NCBI GenBank assembly: GCA_963841105.1
Contig: CAWJCB010000034.1
Coordinates: 248,001 to 312,000 of the forward strand
Direction of reading: 5' to 3'
Length of the DNA: 64,000 nucleotides
Source of the DNA: VAZQ01 sp963841105
Lineage (GTDB): Bacteria; Pseudomonadota; Alphaproteobacteria; Rhizobiales; Xanthobacteraceae
Shown here piece after piece: positions 45,569-53,754 of this stretch (positions are counted from its first letter, which is position 1; each line of letters opens with the position of its first letter). Below the pieces are notes generated by a model. It did no database searches, had not been told where the DNA came from, and saw only the letters and a list, made by a program, of their open reading frames with translations. Both the position numbers and the translations under genes were made by a program.

Positions 45569-46543
45569 ATGAAAGCCTGCCATTTCATTTGCATGGTCCT
45601 GAGCGGGTTCCTCGCCGTGCTCGCCGCACACACAACTGCCGCGCAACCGGATTACCCGAGCAAGGCCTTGACGATGATCGTGCCGTTTCCTGCCGGCGGG
45701 CGGAGTGATCTTATCGGTCGCATCATAGCGCAGGCCCTGACAACGAAGCTCGGGAAACCGGTCGCCGTGGTCAATAAACCCGGTGCGAGCGGTGTTCTCG
45801 GCGAGCGCGAAGTCGCTGATTCGCCGGCCAACGGCTACACGCTTGGCTTGTTTTCGTCGGCCGCCGTAACCTCGCAATACACCGTGCCAACACCGATCTC
45901 GCTGTCGGAGTTCAAGCTCGTCGCCATTGTCAACATCGATCCGGCGGCCGTGGCCGTCCAGTGGTCGGCGCCATGGAAAACACTGAAGGACGTCGTAAGT
46001 GACGCCCGCAATCAACCCGGCAAGCTGCGACTCGGCATGATTCCCGGCGCCTCTGCGCAAATCTTCGCCGCCGGCCTGACAAATAGCGCCGGGATCAGCA
46101 TGATCATGGTTCCCTTCAAGGGTGATTCCGATGGCGCGATCGCTCTGGCCGGAGGCCACATCGACGTTCACGTCGCTGTGCCGGTTTCGTACAGGGGCCT
46201 GGAAGATGCCAAGAAGGTGCGCCTGCTGGCCGTTGCCGATAGCGCGCGTTCGCCGCTCTACGGCAATGTTCCAACATTTCAGGAGAACGGCGTCAACCTC
46301 GTGATCGGCGCCTTCCACGGCGTGTACGTGCCCAAGGAGACGCCGCAAACAGCCATCGACAAGCTTGCCGACGCGTTCGGATTGGCAATGCATACGACCG
46401 AGGTCCAGGCGAACCTTAACAAAGCCGGCGCCGGCTGGGCCTTCCTGCGGGGTGCGGCCGCGGAAGACTATCTCAAAAAGCAGGATGCGATCTATCGCGA
46501 CATCATCGATAAGTTGGGTCTGCGCGTCGACGCCGCGAGATGA
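45569..46543 (+). CDS. tctC: TctC/Bug-family tripartite tricarboxylate transporter binding protein
   Basis: 324 aa periplasmic binding protein with a signal peptide (VLSGFLAVLAAHTTAAQ). Family pattern: DYPSKALTMIVPFPAGGRSDLIGR, VVNKPGASGVLGEREV, and NVPTFQENGVNLVIG. The Asp in the first loop usually contacts the ligand's carboxylate through waters. ATG 45569 has GGGGAGA 6 nt upstream; the frame from 45479 is a non-family leader. It resembles the TctC part of the fusion gene at 47379-49886, so both probably bind related dicarboxylates. Confidence 0.9.
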   Translation: MKACHFICMVLSGFLAVLAAHTTAAQPDYPSKALTMIVPFPAGGRSDLIGRIIAQALTTKLGKPVAVVNKPGASGVLGEREVADSPANGYTLGLFSSAAVTSQYTVPTPISLSEFKLVAIVNIDPAAVAVQWSAPWKTLKDVVSDARNQPGKLRLGMIPGASAQIFAAGLTNSAGISMIMVPFKGDSDGAIALAGGHIDVHVAVPVSYRGLEDAKKVRLLAVADSARSPLYGNVPTFQENGVNLVIGAFHGVYVPKETPQTAIDKLADAFGLAMHTTEVQANLNKAGAGWAFLRGAAAEDYLKKQDAIYRDIIDKLGLRVDAAR

Positions 46544-46567
46544 TCACTGATGCTGAGGCGACCGGCT

Positions 46568-47353
46568 TCACTGCCGGGCCGGGCCGTGCCGCTCACCCGT
46601 CGGCCCCGAATTCCACGGATCGAGCTGGGCATAGTGTCCCCACACGTGGCTGTAGAATTCTTCCTTGCGTGCGCCGGTGAGCACGCTGCGCACTTCGCCC
46701 GTGGAAATTTTTTGCACCGGTCCGATTTGCGCCGCAATCCACTGTAACCGGGCAGTTTCCTCCAGGGCGAACGCCGCGATAGTGGCATTCTCGATTGAAT
46801 CGCCGCACACGGCGACGCCGTGATTCTTGAGAATCAATGCCAGGCCGTCACCAATGGCATCGCGGCACATGCGGCCGCGCTCGGGCGTATCGATCTGCCT
46901 GTCAAAATCGAGGATCGGCACCTGCGGCGCGAAGATCGCACCTCAATTCCCAACCGGAAGAATATTGACGCCGGCAATTCCAAAAGCCGTCGCGTACGTC
47001 GGATGAGCGTGAACAACCGAGGTCACATCCGGCCTCGCTTTCATGATTTCGAGGTGCAGGAACCGCTCATCGACCGGCTCAATCCGGCCTTCCAGCCAAT
47101 TGCCGTCGATGTCCACCGTCACGATGTCGTCAACGTCGGTGTCGATCAATGAACGGCCCTCGGAATGGATATGCCCCAGGATCAACACCTTGTCCGTACC
47201 AGGAATGCGTGCGCTGACATGTCCCTTTGTAATCGGCCAGATCTCGCCGGCGGTGAGAATGCGGTGCGCCCTGGCAAGCCGTCGCCGCAAACTCAAAATT
47301 TCCGTTTCCAGCGTCGTCTTCGCGTCGGCGTAGGTGGGGCGGTGGAAGGTCAT
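46568..47353 (-). pseudogene. class II aldolase/adducin-family protein, internal stop
   Basis: Metal-dependent aldolase fold. The N-terminal part from ATG 47353 has the zinc motif VVHAHPTYATAFG and an upstream HVSARIPGTD. An in-frame TGA at 46943-46945 follows ILPVGN; the same frame continues GAIFAPQVPILDFDRQIDTP to LILKNHGVAVCG with the third zinc His, ending at 46568. If the TGA was GGA or CGA, one change explains it. Corrected length is about 261 aa. Members cleave sugar phosphates or decarboxylate/cleave hydroxy acids such as 4-hydroxy-2-oxo acids. It lies 25 bp after the TctA-TctC fusion on the same strand, so it may act on the imported acid. Confidence 0.82.
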
Positions 47354-47378
47354 TTGTTCGTCTCCAGGAAAAGCTAGT

Positions 47379-49886
47379 CTATTGCCGCGATTTCGGAGTT
47401 GAAACCAGTAATCCAAGTTTGCGGATCAGCTCGAAATTGACTTTATCCGTTTCGGCAAAGAAGGCGCGAGCCTCAGCCGTGTCGAGATACCTCACGCCAA
47501 GCTGTAAGTCATGCATGCGCGCCCGAAACCCCGGATTTGCGGCGACGCGTCCAAGCGCCGCACTGATCTTGGCGACGATCTGCGGTGAGGTTCCCTTTGG
47601 CGCAAAGATTCCATGCCACGACGAAATCGACAGGTCGACGTTGCCCTCCTTCATGGTTGGAATCTCCGGATAGTCTTGCGCGCGAACGTCGGCTGCAACA
47701 CCCAACACCGCAACCTTTTTGGCCTCGCGCATCGCTTTAAGCGGCGCCATGATATCGAAGTCGGCATCGATATGTCCGCCCGCGAGGGCCACAGTGCGGT
47801 CGCCGCCGCCGCGGAATGGCACGTAGATCACGTCGAGTCCTGCTGCTTGCACGAAGGCCACAGCAAAAATCTGCGCTGAGCTTCCAGGATCGATGCCCAC
47901 GCGCAGCTTACCGGGATTGTCGCGGGCGTATTTGAGGAGCTCCGCCTGCGTGGTCCAACCTCGGCTCGTCGGCACCGCAACTACCGCCGGATCCATGTTG
48001 ATGAGCGAAATCATTTCGTACTCGGCAGCGTCGGTCGGCGTCGGCACCGTATATTGCGCGGTCTGGAAGCCGGTCGAGAAGATGCCGAGTGTGTACCCAT
48101 CATTGGCCGCGGCGGCGACCTCCTTCGCTCCCAGCACGCCCCCTGCCCCGGGCTTGTTGACTACGACGACAAGTCGCCCAAGCTCGGCCTTCAGGTACTC
48201 CGCAACGATCCGCCCGCATAGATCGGTCCGCCCCCCCGCCGGATACGGCACAATCATGCTCACCGATTTTGTCGGGTAGTCCTGCGCATGGGCGGGCGTC
48301 GCCGGCGCGGAAAGCGCGAGCACGACTAATACCGGCACGAGGATCAGGGCGCCTCGCGATCGTCCGGCGACCTTTTGCGACATCCGTTGCCGTGCAAACG
48401 AAATCAGATCGCGCACAACCGGAGCGCCGACGACAAGAACAAGCAGTGACATGAGAACCCCCGCGACTGGACTACTCCAAAACACCAGGAAATCACCGCC
48501 AGAAATGATCAGCGATTGCCGCAACGCGGTCTCCATTATCGGCCCGAGCACAAAGGCGAGGACCAGCGGCGCATGCGGATAGCCGAATTTCGTCATGAGG
48601 TAGCCGAGCACTCCGAACGCAGTCATGGTGATAATGTCGATTGGATTGTTGTTCACGCCGTAGGCCCCGGCGAGACAGGCGAGAACAATCACTGCAACCA
48701 GGATGTTGTTGGGAATCAGCGTGATCTTCGAGAGCACGCCGATCATTGGCAGCATGGTGACTATGAGGAGGCAATTGCCGATGAACATGCTGGTCACGAT
48801 CGCCCAGAAGATCTCCGGGTGCTGCATCATCAGCGTCGGCCCCGGGGTCACCCCATGCAACAAAAAAGCACCCAGGATCAATGCCATCACGACGTTGTCC
48901 GGCAAACCGAGGGTCAGAAGCGGGATGAAACCGCTGCAGGTCGCGGCGTTGGCCGCGGCTTCCGGCGCCGCAACACCAGCGATGGCGCCTGTGCCGAAAT
49001 TCTGGTTCTGCTTGCGCCAACGCTTTGCTACCGCGTACGCGACGTAGGAGGAGATGGTCGCCCCGCCGCCTGGGAGAAGTCCGACAAAGAAGCCGACCAG
49101 GCTGCCTTGCGCAATCGCGCGCCGCGCGTCGCGCCAGTCCTGCCGGGTCGGCAGCACCGCCAACAATCCTTTCGGCGGCTGGATGCGAGGGGCTCCCGTG
49201 ATTCTCGATTCCAGCAAGATGAATACTTCGGAAATCCCGAACAGGCCCATGACCATGGGCACCAGATCGATGCCGGTTTGGAGGCTCAAGGTGCCGAACG
49301 TGAAACGCGCCGAGCTGCGCACCGGGTCGAGGCCGACCGTGCCGAGCAGCAATCCAAGTAAGGTGACCGCGATCGCCTTCCCCATTGAATCGGTCGCCAG
49401 ATAGCTGACGAGCGTCAGCCCCAGCAACGTAAGCGCAAAATATTCCGGCGGCCCGAAGTCGAGGGCGAATTCCGCCAGCGTCGGCGCGACAAGCCCGAGG
49501 CCCAGCAGACCGAGCATTCCGGCGATGAATGCGCTGAACATCGACATGCCGAGTGCAGCTCCGGCCCGGCCCTGTTTGGTCAACTCGTAGCCGTCGATCG
49601 CAACCATGACGGATGCGGATTCACCGGGCACGCGGAGAAGGATGGAGGTGATCGAGCCGCCATACATGGAACCGTACCAGATTCCGGCCAGCATGATCAC
49701 CGCGGATGTCGTGTCGAGAAAATAGGTGATGGGCAACAGCAGAGCAATTGTTGCGGCCGACCCCAAGCCGGGAAGAATGCCGATGATAACGCCGAGAGCG
49801 ACGCCGACCAAACATAGCAACAAATTCACCGGCTGGAGCGAAAGCGAGAACCCAAGGGACAGATTAGAAACAACATCCATACGCAC
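47379..49886 (-). CDS. TctA-TctC fusion: permease joined to its binding protein
   Basis: 835 aa in one unbroken frame. Residues 1-500 are a complete TctA permease with about 11-12 membrane segments (IIGILPGLGSAATIALLLPITY, SMYGGSITSILLRVPGESASV, GLPDNVVMALILGAFLLHGV). Residues 514-534 form a hydrophobic, signal-like helix ending APATPAHA, and residues 535-835 are a full TctC binding protein (DYPTKSVSMIVPYPAGGRTDL, VVNKPGAGGVLGAKEV, EIPTMKEGNVDL). The binding protein would be tethered to the channel, or released if signal peptidase cuts after AHA. TctB is encoded at 42757. A 17-bp palindrome lies about 115 bp upstream. Confidence 0.9.
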   Translation of the reverse strand: MRMDVVSNLSLGFSLSLQPVNLLLCLVGVALGVIIGILPGLGSAATIALLLPITYFLDTTSAVIMLAGIWYGSMYGGSITSILLRVPGESASVMVAIDGYELTKQGRAGAALGMSMFSAFIAGMLGLLGLGLVAPTLAEFALDFGPPEYFALTLLGLTLVSYLATDSMGKAIAVTLLGLLLGTVGLDPVRSSARFTFGTLSLQTGIDLVPMVMGLFGISEVFILLESRITGAPRIQPPKGLLAVLPTRQDWRDARRAIAQGSLVGFFVGLLPGGGATISSYVAYAVAKRWRKQNQNFGTGAIAGVAAPEAAANAATCSGFIPLLTLGLPDNVVMALILGAFLLHGVTPGPTLMMQHPEIFWAIVTSMFIGNCLLIVTMLPMIGVLSKITLIPNNILVAVIVLACLAGAYGVNNNPIDIITMTAFGVLGYLMTKFGYPHAPLVLAFVLGPIMETALRQSLIISGGDFLVFWSSPVAGVLMSLLVLVVGAPVVRDLISFARQRMSQKVAGRSRGALILVPVLVVLALSAPATPAHAQDYPTKSVSMIVPYPAGGRTDLCGRIVAEYLKAELGRLVVVVNKPGAGGVLGAKEVAAAANDGYTLGIFSTGFQTAQYTVPTPTDAAEYEMISLINMDPAVVAVPTSRGWTTQAELLKYARDNPGKLRVGIDPGSSAQIFAVAFVQAAGLDVIYVPFRGGGDRTVALAGGHIDADFDIMAPLKAMREAKKVAVLGVAADVRAQDYPEIPTMKEGNVDLSISSWHGIFAPKGTSPQIVAKISAALGRVAANPGFRARMHDLQLGVRYLDTAEARAFFAETDKVNFELIRKLGLLVSTPKSRQ

Positions 49887-50000
49887 GATTCCCCAGGCGC
49901 CGGAGTGCGGGAAGCTTCGAGCTCGTCGTCGCGACTTGCCCGGCGGCAGTCTGCTCGCGTCGCTGCGAAGTCGCAGCTGCGTCCCTGGACGAGAAGCATT

Positions 50001-50017
50001 CTGTATTCAGAATACAG
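50001..50017. promoter_or_regulatory. GntR/FCD operator candidate 3
   Basis: CTGTATTCAGAATACAG is a perfect 17-bp palindrome with one central base, upstream of the TctA-TctC fusion gene. Its half-site CTGTAT equals that of the palindrome between tctB and gntR. Confidence 0.5.
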
Positions 50018-50052
50018 ACCGGACCCCGACTGTCAACCTGGGGAGCGAGTAC

Positions 50053-50200
50053 CTTATCCTGAGGAGGCGCGCAGCGGCCGTCTCGAAGGATGGAAACTGC
50101 CGCGATCTCGCATGTGGCCGTCCTTCGAGACGCCCGCAACGCAGTCAAGCTTGCGCAGACTGCGTAAACTTGTCTGCGCTGCGGGCTCCTCAGGACGAGG
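50053..50200. repeat. dispersed long inverted repeat
   Basis: TCCTGAGGAGGCGCGCAGCG at the left end pairs with GGGCTCCTCAGGACGAGG at the right, and an inner pair (GGCCGTCTCGAAGGATGG and GGCCGTCCTTCGAGACGCCC) forms a second stem. The overall 150-bp structure is of a kind I recall in rhizobial intergenic regions. A 20-bp part also appears inside the transglutaminase relic near 26513. Confidence 0.65.
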
Positions 50201-50271
50201 CTGGCGGTATCGATGTGATTAAAATCGGGTGCTGGATGGCTTAAGCGTGACGTCACGCTGGCGCGATCGGC

Positions 50272-50652
50272 TTACGCCATCGAGGCGCCTTCCTCGTACA
50301 GCTCAATCTTGTTGCCGTCGGGATCGGCGACGTAGATCGTAAGACCGTAAATTCCATTGTGCAGATCCTGGTAGAACCTCACATTGGACTTTCTTAGCCG
50401 CTCGGCGATCGCACGGACATTATCGGCTTTGAATGCGATATGGTCGATCTGCTGCGGCTCTCCTGGCCCGCCATTGGTCAGCGCGAGTCCTTGCTTGAAA
50501 GGGACAAATGGCCGCCCGTCCGGCAGTGGACTTGCCTTGCGAACCTCGAAGCCCAGCAGATCGATGTAGAATCGCTCGGACCGGTTGATGTCCGAGACTT
50601 TCAACAGCATGTGCGCGAATTCCCTCGGGCGCGCGGCAGTTTCATTGGGCAT
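50272..50652 (-). CDS. VOC-family (glyoxalase/dioxygenase fold) protein
   Basis: 126 aa single-chain vicinal-oxygen-chelate protein. Metal ligands by pattern: His in FAHMLLKVSDINRSERFY, His in QQIDHIAFKADNV, Glu in DPDGNKIELYEEG. The ribosome site AAGGAGG lies 1-2 nt from the first ATG (50661) but about 11 nt from the second (50652), so the second is preferred. Function could be lyase, isomerase or extradiol dioxygenase. It follows the ABC binding-protein gene by 25 bp and is presumably in its operon. Confidence 0.82.
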   Translation of the reverse strand: MPNETAARPREFAHMLLKVSDINRSERFYIDLLGFEVRKASPLPDGRPFVPFKQGLALTNGGPGEPQQIDHIAFKADNVRAIAERLRKSNVRFYQDLHNGIYGLTIYVADPDGNKIELYEEGASMA

Positions 50653-50677
50653 GTGAGCCATTCCTCCTTGGCAGAAT

Positions 50678-51691
50678 CTAGCGTGCCGTGGTGACTGATC
50701 CCACCTTGTCCACGATGTCATTAGTGTAATAGAGATCCGCCGCCCTCGCAGTTTCGATCTGCCCGGCGATCTTGAGCTCTCTGAGGCCTTCGCTGATGAC
50801 GTCGGGGCTGATGTAGCCGACAGGCTTGCCCGGATAATGAGCGGCTGCGCCGGTCAGGCCTTTGATCTGCTCAGCCACGATCTCGGGCGAGAGCGAGGCA
50901 TGCCATTGCTTGAGCATGAGCCTGGCGGCCGCGAGCGGCTCCTTCGCGCAGAATTCAAAGCCAAGATTGGCGGCGCGCACGAATTTCACGAGAATGTCCG
51001 AGTGTTGTGCAATGTAACCGTCCGTGGCAACCAGCGCGCTGCCGGGAGCAACCAGACCCCATTTTGTCTCGTCGAACTCGACGAAAACATCGCCGTATTT
51101 GCCCTTCATGATCGGCAAGTCATTCGAACGGTAGACCGGAACTGCGTCAACCTGATGTGCGATGAAGCTCGGAACGGTTGCACCCGAGGCCATGTGAATG
51201 AATTGAATTTTGCTGCAATCGATCCGATTCTTCTCGCACAGTATCGGCATGAAGACGGCGCCGGTCTCGCCTGCGGACATCGCGATCTTTTTGCCCATCA
51301 GATCCGCAGGCGTGCGAATGGGCTTTTCAGGCCAGGAGACGATCACCAACGGCGCCGAGTTGTTATAGAGCGCGATGATCTTCAACGGCATGCCCTGGGA
51401 GCTTGCCTGCATGCTGTAGATCCCGGGCATCCAGGAGACCTGGTCGGACCCCTTGATCAGTGAGGCGAAAGCGGCGGTCGGGCCGGCGCCTTCGCTGAGA
51501 GCAACATCGAGTCCCTGCTCGGCGAAATAGCCCTTTTCGCGGGCAACGAAAAGCGGCGCATATTCACCTTTGAGCTTCCAGCTGAAGCGCAGGTTCACTG
51601 TGTCGCCGGCCCGCGCCGCGGTCGCCAAAAGAACGCCCAGCGCCAAAATCGCGCCCGTTGACCGCACAAATTTGCTCAGGCGCGAATGCAT
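50678..51691 (-). CDS. SsuA/THI5-type ABC transporter substrate-binding protein
   Basis: 337 aa periplasmic binding protein with a signal peptide (TGAILALGVLLATAARA). Core: LRFSWKLKGEYAPLFVAREKGYFAEQGLDVALSEGAG, then DLMGKKIAMSAGETGAVFMPIL and the hinge region VDAVPVYRSNDLPIM. It is the NMT1/THI5 group that carries pyrimidine precursors, sulfonates or aromatic acids. It lies 9 bp after the tautomerase gene and is divergent from the permease and ATPase genes at 52034-53754, which are its likely partners. Confidence 0.88.
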   Translation of the reverse strand: MHSRLSKFVRSTGAILALGVLLATAARAGDTVNLRFSWKLKGEYAPLFVAREKGYFAEQGLDVALSEGAGPTAAFASLIKGSDQVSWMPGIYSMQASSQGMPLKIIALYNNSAPLVIVSWPEKPIRTPADLMGKKIAMSAGETGAVFMPILCEKNRIDCSKIQFIHMASGATVPSFIAHQVDAVPVYRSNDLPIMKGKYGDVFVEFDETKWGLVAPGSALVATDGYIAQHSDILVKFVRAANLGFEFCAKEPLAAARLMLKQWHASLSPEIVAEQIKGLTGAAAHYPGKPVGYISPDVISEGLRELKIAGQIETARAADLYYTNDIVDKVGSVTTAR

Positions 51692-51700
51692 CTGCAAACC

Positions 51701-51910
51701 TTAATAAGACTTGCCTTTCAGGTCCTCCCGATCGGCACCGAGCACGCCGGAACGCGCCCAATTTTCCTTGCTGTACTCCTGAATGGCAACGTGCAGCGCA
51801 TCTGGCTTGGCGCCGGCATGCTCGATCATGGCATCCGTGATGGCGCGCACGAGCTTGCGTTTCTGCTCCGTCGTCCGACCCTCGAACATCTGCACGATGA
51901 CAACGGGCAT
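51701..51910 (-). CDS. 4-oxalocrotonate tautomerase-family protein
   Basis: 69 aa; Pro follows the initiator Met and would be the catalytic N-terminal base (PVVIVQMFEGRTTEQKRKLVRAITDAM). Arg in the GRTTEQKR segment matches the family layout. The family converts 2-hydroxymuconate-type enols to ketones or dehalogenates acrylates. AGGAGGAGGG lies just upstream of ATG 51910. It heads the minus-strand operon with the binding protein and VOC genes, indicating that the imported compound yields an enol intermediate. Confidence 0.87.
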   Translation of the reverse strand: MPVVIVQMFEGRTTEQKRKLVRAITDAMIEHAGAKPDALHVAIQEYSKENWARSGVLGADREDLKGKSY

Positions 51911-51966
51911 AGGTCCCTCCTCCTCTTTTTATTGAGCAAGCCTGCAAGCTAGCATCCGTGAATTGC

Positions 51967-51987
51967 GATCACAATTCAATTGTGATC
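51967..51987. promoter_or_regulatory. 21-nt palindromic operator candidate
   Basis: GATCACAATT and its exact reverse complement AATTGTGATC flank one central base. It lies in the divergent promoter region between the tautomerase operon and the permease/ATPase operon, placed to regulate both. The regulator is not encoded adjacent. Confidence 0.6.
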
Positions 51988-52033
51988 TATAGTGAGTGCG
52001 GCACTCCGGAAACGAGCGCGGTTGATTGCGGAA

Positions 52034-52909
52034 ATGATGCCGGCAAGCGGAGAGGTCGTGCAACTGAAACCTACGGACATGACCTTGCAGCCAGCCGTGG
52101 ACGCGCAGCTCGCTGGCCCTCCGATCGAAATGAAAGACCGCAAGAAAAGGCGCAGGCGCGGCAATGCACGCGCCCTAATCGAGAACATCAGCCCATTTCT
52201 GATTTCCGCGCTGCTGCTCGTCGTGTGGCAGCTGATCGTCCCGGTGGCGAAGATACCGCAGCTCATCCTGCCGACACCGCTCGAAATCCTCGCCAAAATT
52301 GGCAAGAGCTATCCGCTCTTGCTCGCGGACACGCAAGTCACCCTGCTCGAAGTGCTTTACGGGTTCCTTGCGGCTGTCGCCGCCGGGATTCCGATCGCGC
52401 TCTGCATTTTCTATTCTCGCATGTTCGCAAAATCGGTCTATCCGATCCTGGTCGGCCTGCAGACGATCCCAAAGGTAGCCCTCGCGCCGCTCCTGGTGAT
52501 GTGGTTCGGCTTCGGCATCTTGCCCAAGGTGGTCATCAGCTTTCTTATTGCCTTCTTCCCGATCGTAATCACGACGGTAGTGGGTCTCTCGGGTCTCGAC
52601 CGTCAAATGGTGTATCTGGTGCAGTCGATGGGGGCGAGCGAGTTTCAGACCTTTATCAAGATCCGATTGCCGACGGCGTTACCGAGCATCTTCGGCGGCT
52701 TCAAGGTTGCAATTTCGCTCTCCGTGGTCGGCGCGGTGATCGGCGAGTACATCGCCGCCGAAAGCGGGCTGGGATATCGACAGCTGACCGCGAACATCCA
52801 GTTCGATTCTGCGCTGAATTTCGCGGCCCTGATTTTCATCGCGTTATGCGGCGTGGCGACCTTCGTGGCGATCTCGTCGTTGGAACGGCTGTTCGTTCGT
52901 CGTCGATGA
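52034..52909 (+). CDS. SsuC/TauC-type ABC transporter permease
   Basis: About 291 aa inner-membrane permease with a basic N-terminal extension (KDRKKRRRRGN) and five to six membrane helices. The EAA loop (LVQSMGASEFQTFIKIRLPTALPSIFGGF) that docks to the ATPase is clear. Start choice is uncertain: GTG 51992 lies only 4 nt from the operator palindrome, ATG 52034 is favoured, and ATG 52079 is possible. It overlaps the ATPase gene by ATGA. Confidence 0.88.
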   Translation: MMPASGEVVQLKPTDMTLQPAVDAQLAGPPIEMKDRKKRRRRGNARALIENISPFLISALLLVVWQLIVPVAKIPQLILPTPLEILAKIGKSYPLLLADTQVTLLEVLYGFLAAVAAGIPIALCIFYSRMFAKSVYPILVGLQTIPKVALAPLLVMWFGFGILPKVVISFLIAFFPIVITTVVGLSGLDRQMVYLVQSMGASEFQTFIKIRLPTALPSIFGGFKVAISLSVVGAVIGEYIAAESGLGYRQLTANIQFDSALNFAALIFIALCGVATFVAISSLERLFVRRR

Positions 52910-53754
52910 GCGCGACACCGATAATGGCTCTGCCGTCGCACGCGCCGCCGAGGACGGACGACACGCGCTCGCCGCGGGCAGTGTCGATTGCGCTCGAAGG
53001 AGTCACAAAGATTTACGAGACCGAGGCGGGAGAAGACATCTGGGCGGTTGCCCCTATCGACGTCGCAGTCGAGGCAGGTCAATTCGTCTCGGTTGTCGGA
53101 CCGAGCGGGTGCGGCAAAAGCACTTTGCTGATGATGATCGCCGGGTTAATTCCGGCGACCTCCGGCGCAATTCGCCTCAACGGCGAGATCGTCAGTCGTC
53201 CACACCCGGAAATCGCCGTCGTTTTCCAGCAGGACCTGTTGTTGTACTGGCGCCGCATCTTGGACAACATCCTGTTGCCGATCGAGATCAAAGGATGGGG
53301 ACGCGTCAAATTCGCGAAACGGGCGGAGCAGCTCCTGGAGCAGGTCGGGCTTGCGGGGTTCTCGAACAAATACCCGGACGAGCTTTCCGGCGGCATGCGC
53401 CAGCGCGTTGCGATCTGTCGCGCGCTGGTTCAGCACCCCGGTCTCCTGATCATGGATGAGCCGTTTGGCGCGCTCGATGCACTCACGCGTGAGCAGATGA
53501 ACATCGACCTGCAAAAGCTGTGGCTCACTGTTGCCAACACGGTGGTTTTCATTACGCACAGCATCGAGGAAGCTGTTTTCCTGTCGGACCGGGTTCTGGT
53601 TATGTCGCCGCGCCCGGGCCGGGTCGAGCTCGACCTGAAAGTCGAGCTGCCTCGGCCGCGAAAATTGAGCATCAGATCCGAGATGCGCTTCGTTGGCTGC
53701 GTCGATAGGATCCGCCGGGTATTCGAGCAAAGCGGCATTTTGAGGGGTGAATGA
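52906..53754 (+). CDS. SsuB/TauB-type ABC transporter ATPase
   Basis: 282 aa. Walker A GPSGCGKST, Q-loop VFQQDLLLYWRR, signature ELSGGMRQRV, Walker B LLIMDEPFGALD and switch His VFITHSIEEA are all intact. The ATG overlaps the permease stop and the gene's own stop overlaps the next start (ATGA on both sides), so permease, ATPase and the DpaA-like gene are translationally coupled. With SsuA at 50678 it completes an importer for a small organic anion. Confidence 0.92.
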   Translation: MSATPIMALPSHAPPRTDDTRSPRAVSIALEGVTKIYETEAGEDIWAVAPIDVAVEAGQFVSVVGPSGCGKSTLLMMIAGLIPATSGAIRLNGEIVSRPHPEIAVVFQQDLLLYWRRILDNILLPIEIKGWGRVKFAKRAEQLLEQVGLAGFSNKYPDELSGGMRQRVAICRALVQHPGLLIMDEPFGALDALTREQMNIDLQKLWLTVANTVVFITHSIEEAVFLSDRVLVMSPRPGRVELDLKVELPRPRKLSIRSEMRFVGCVDRIRRVFEQSGILRGE

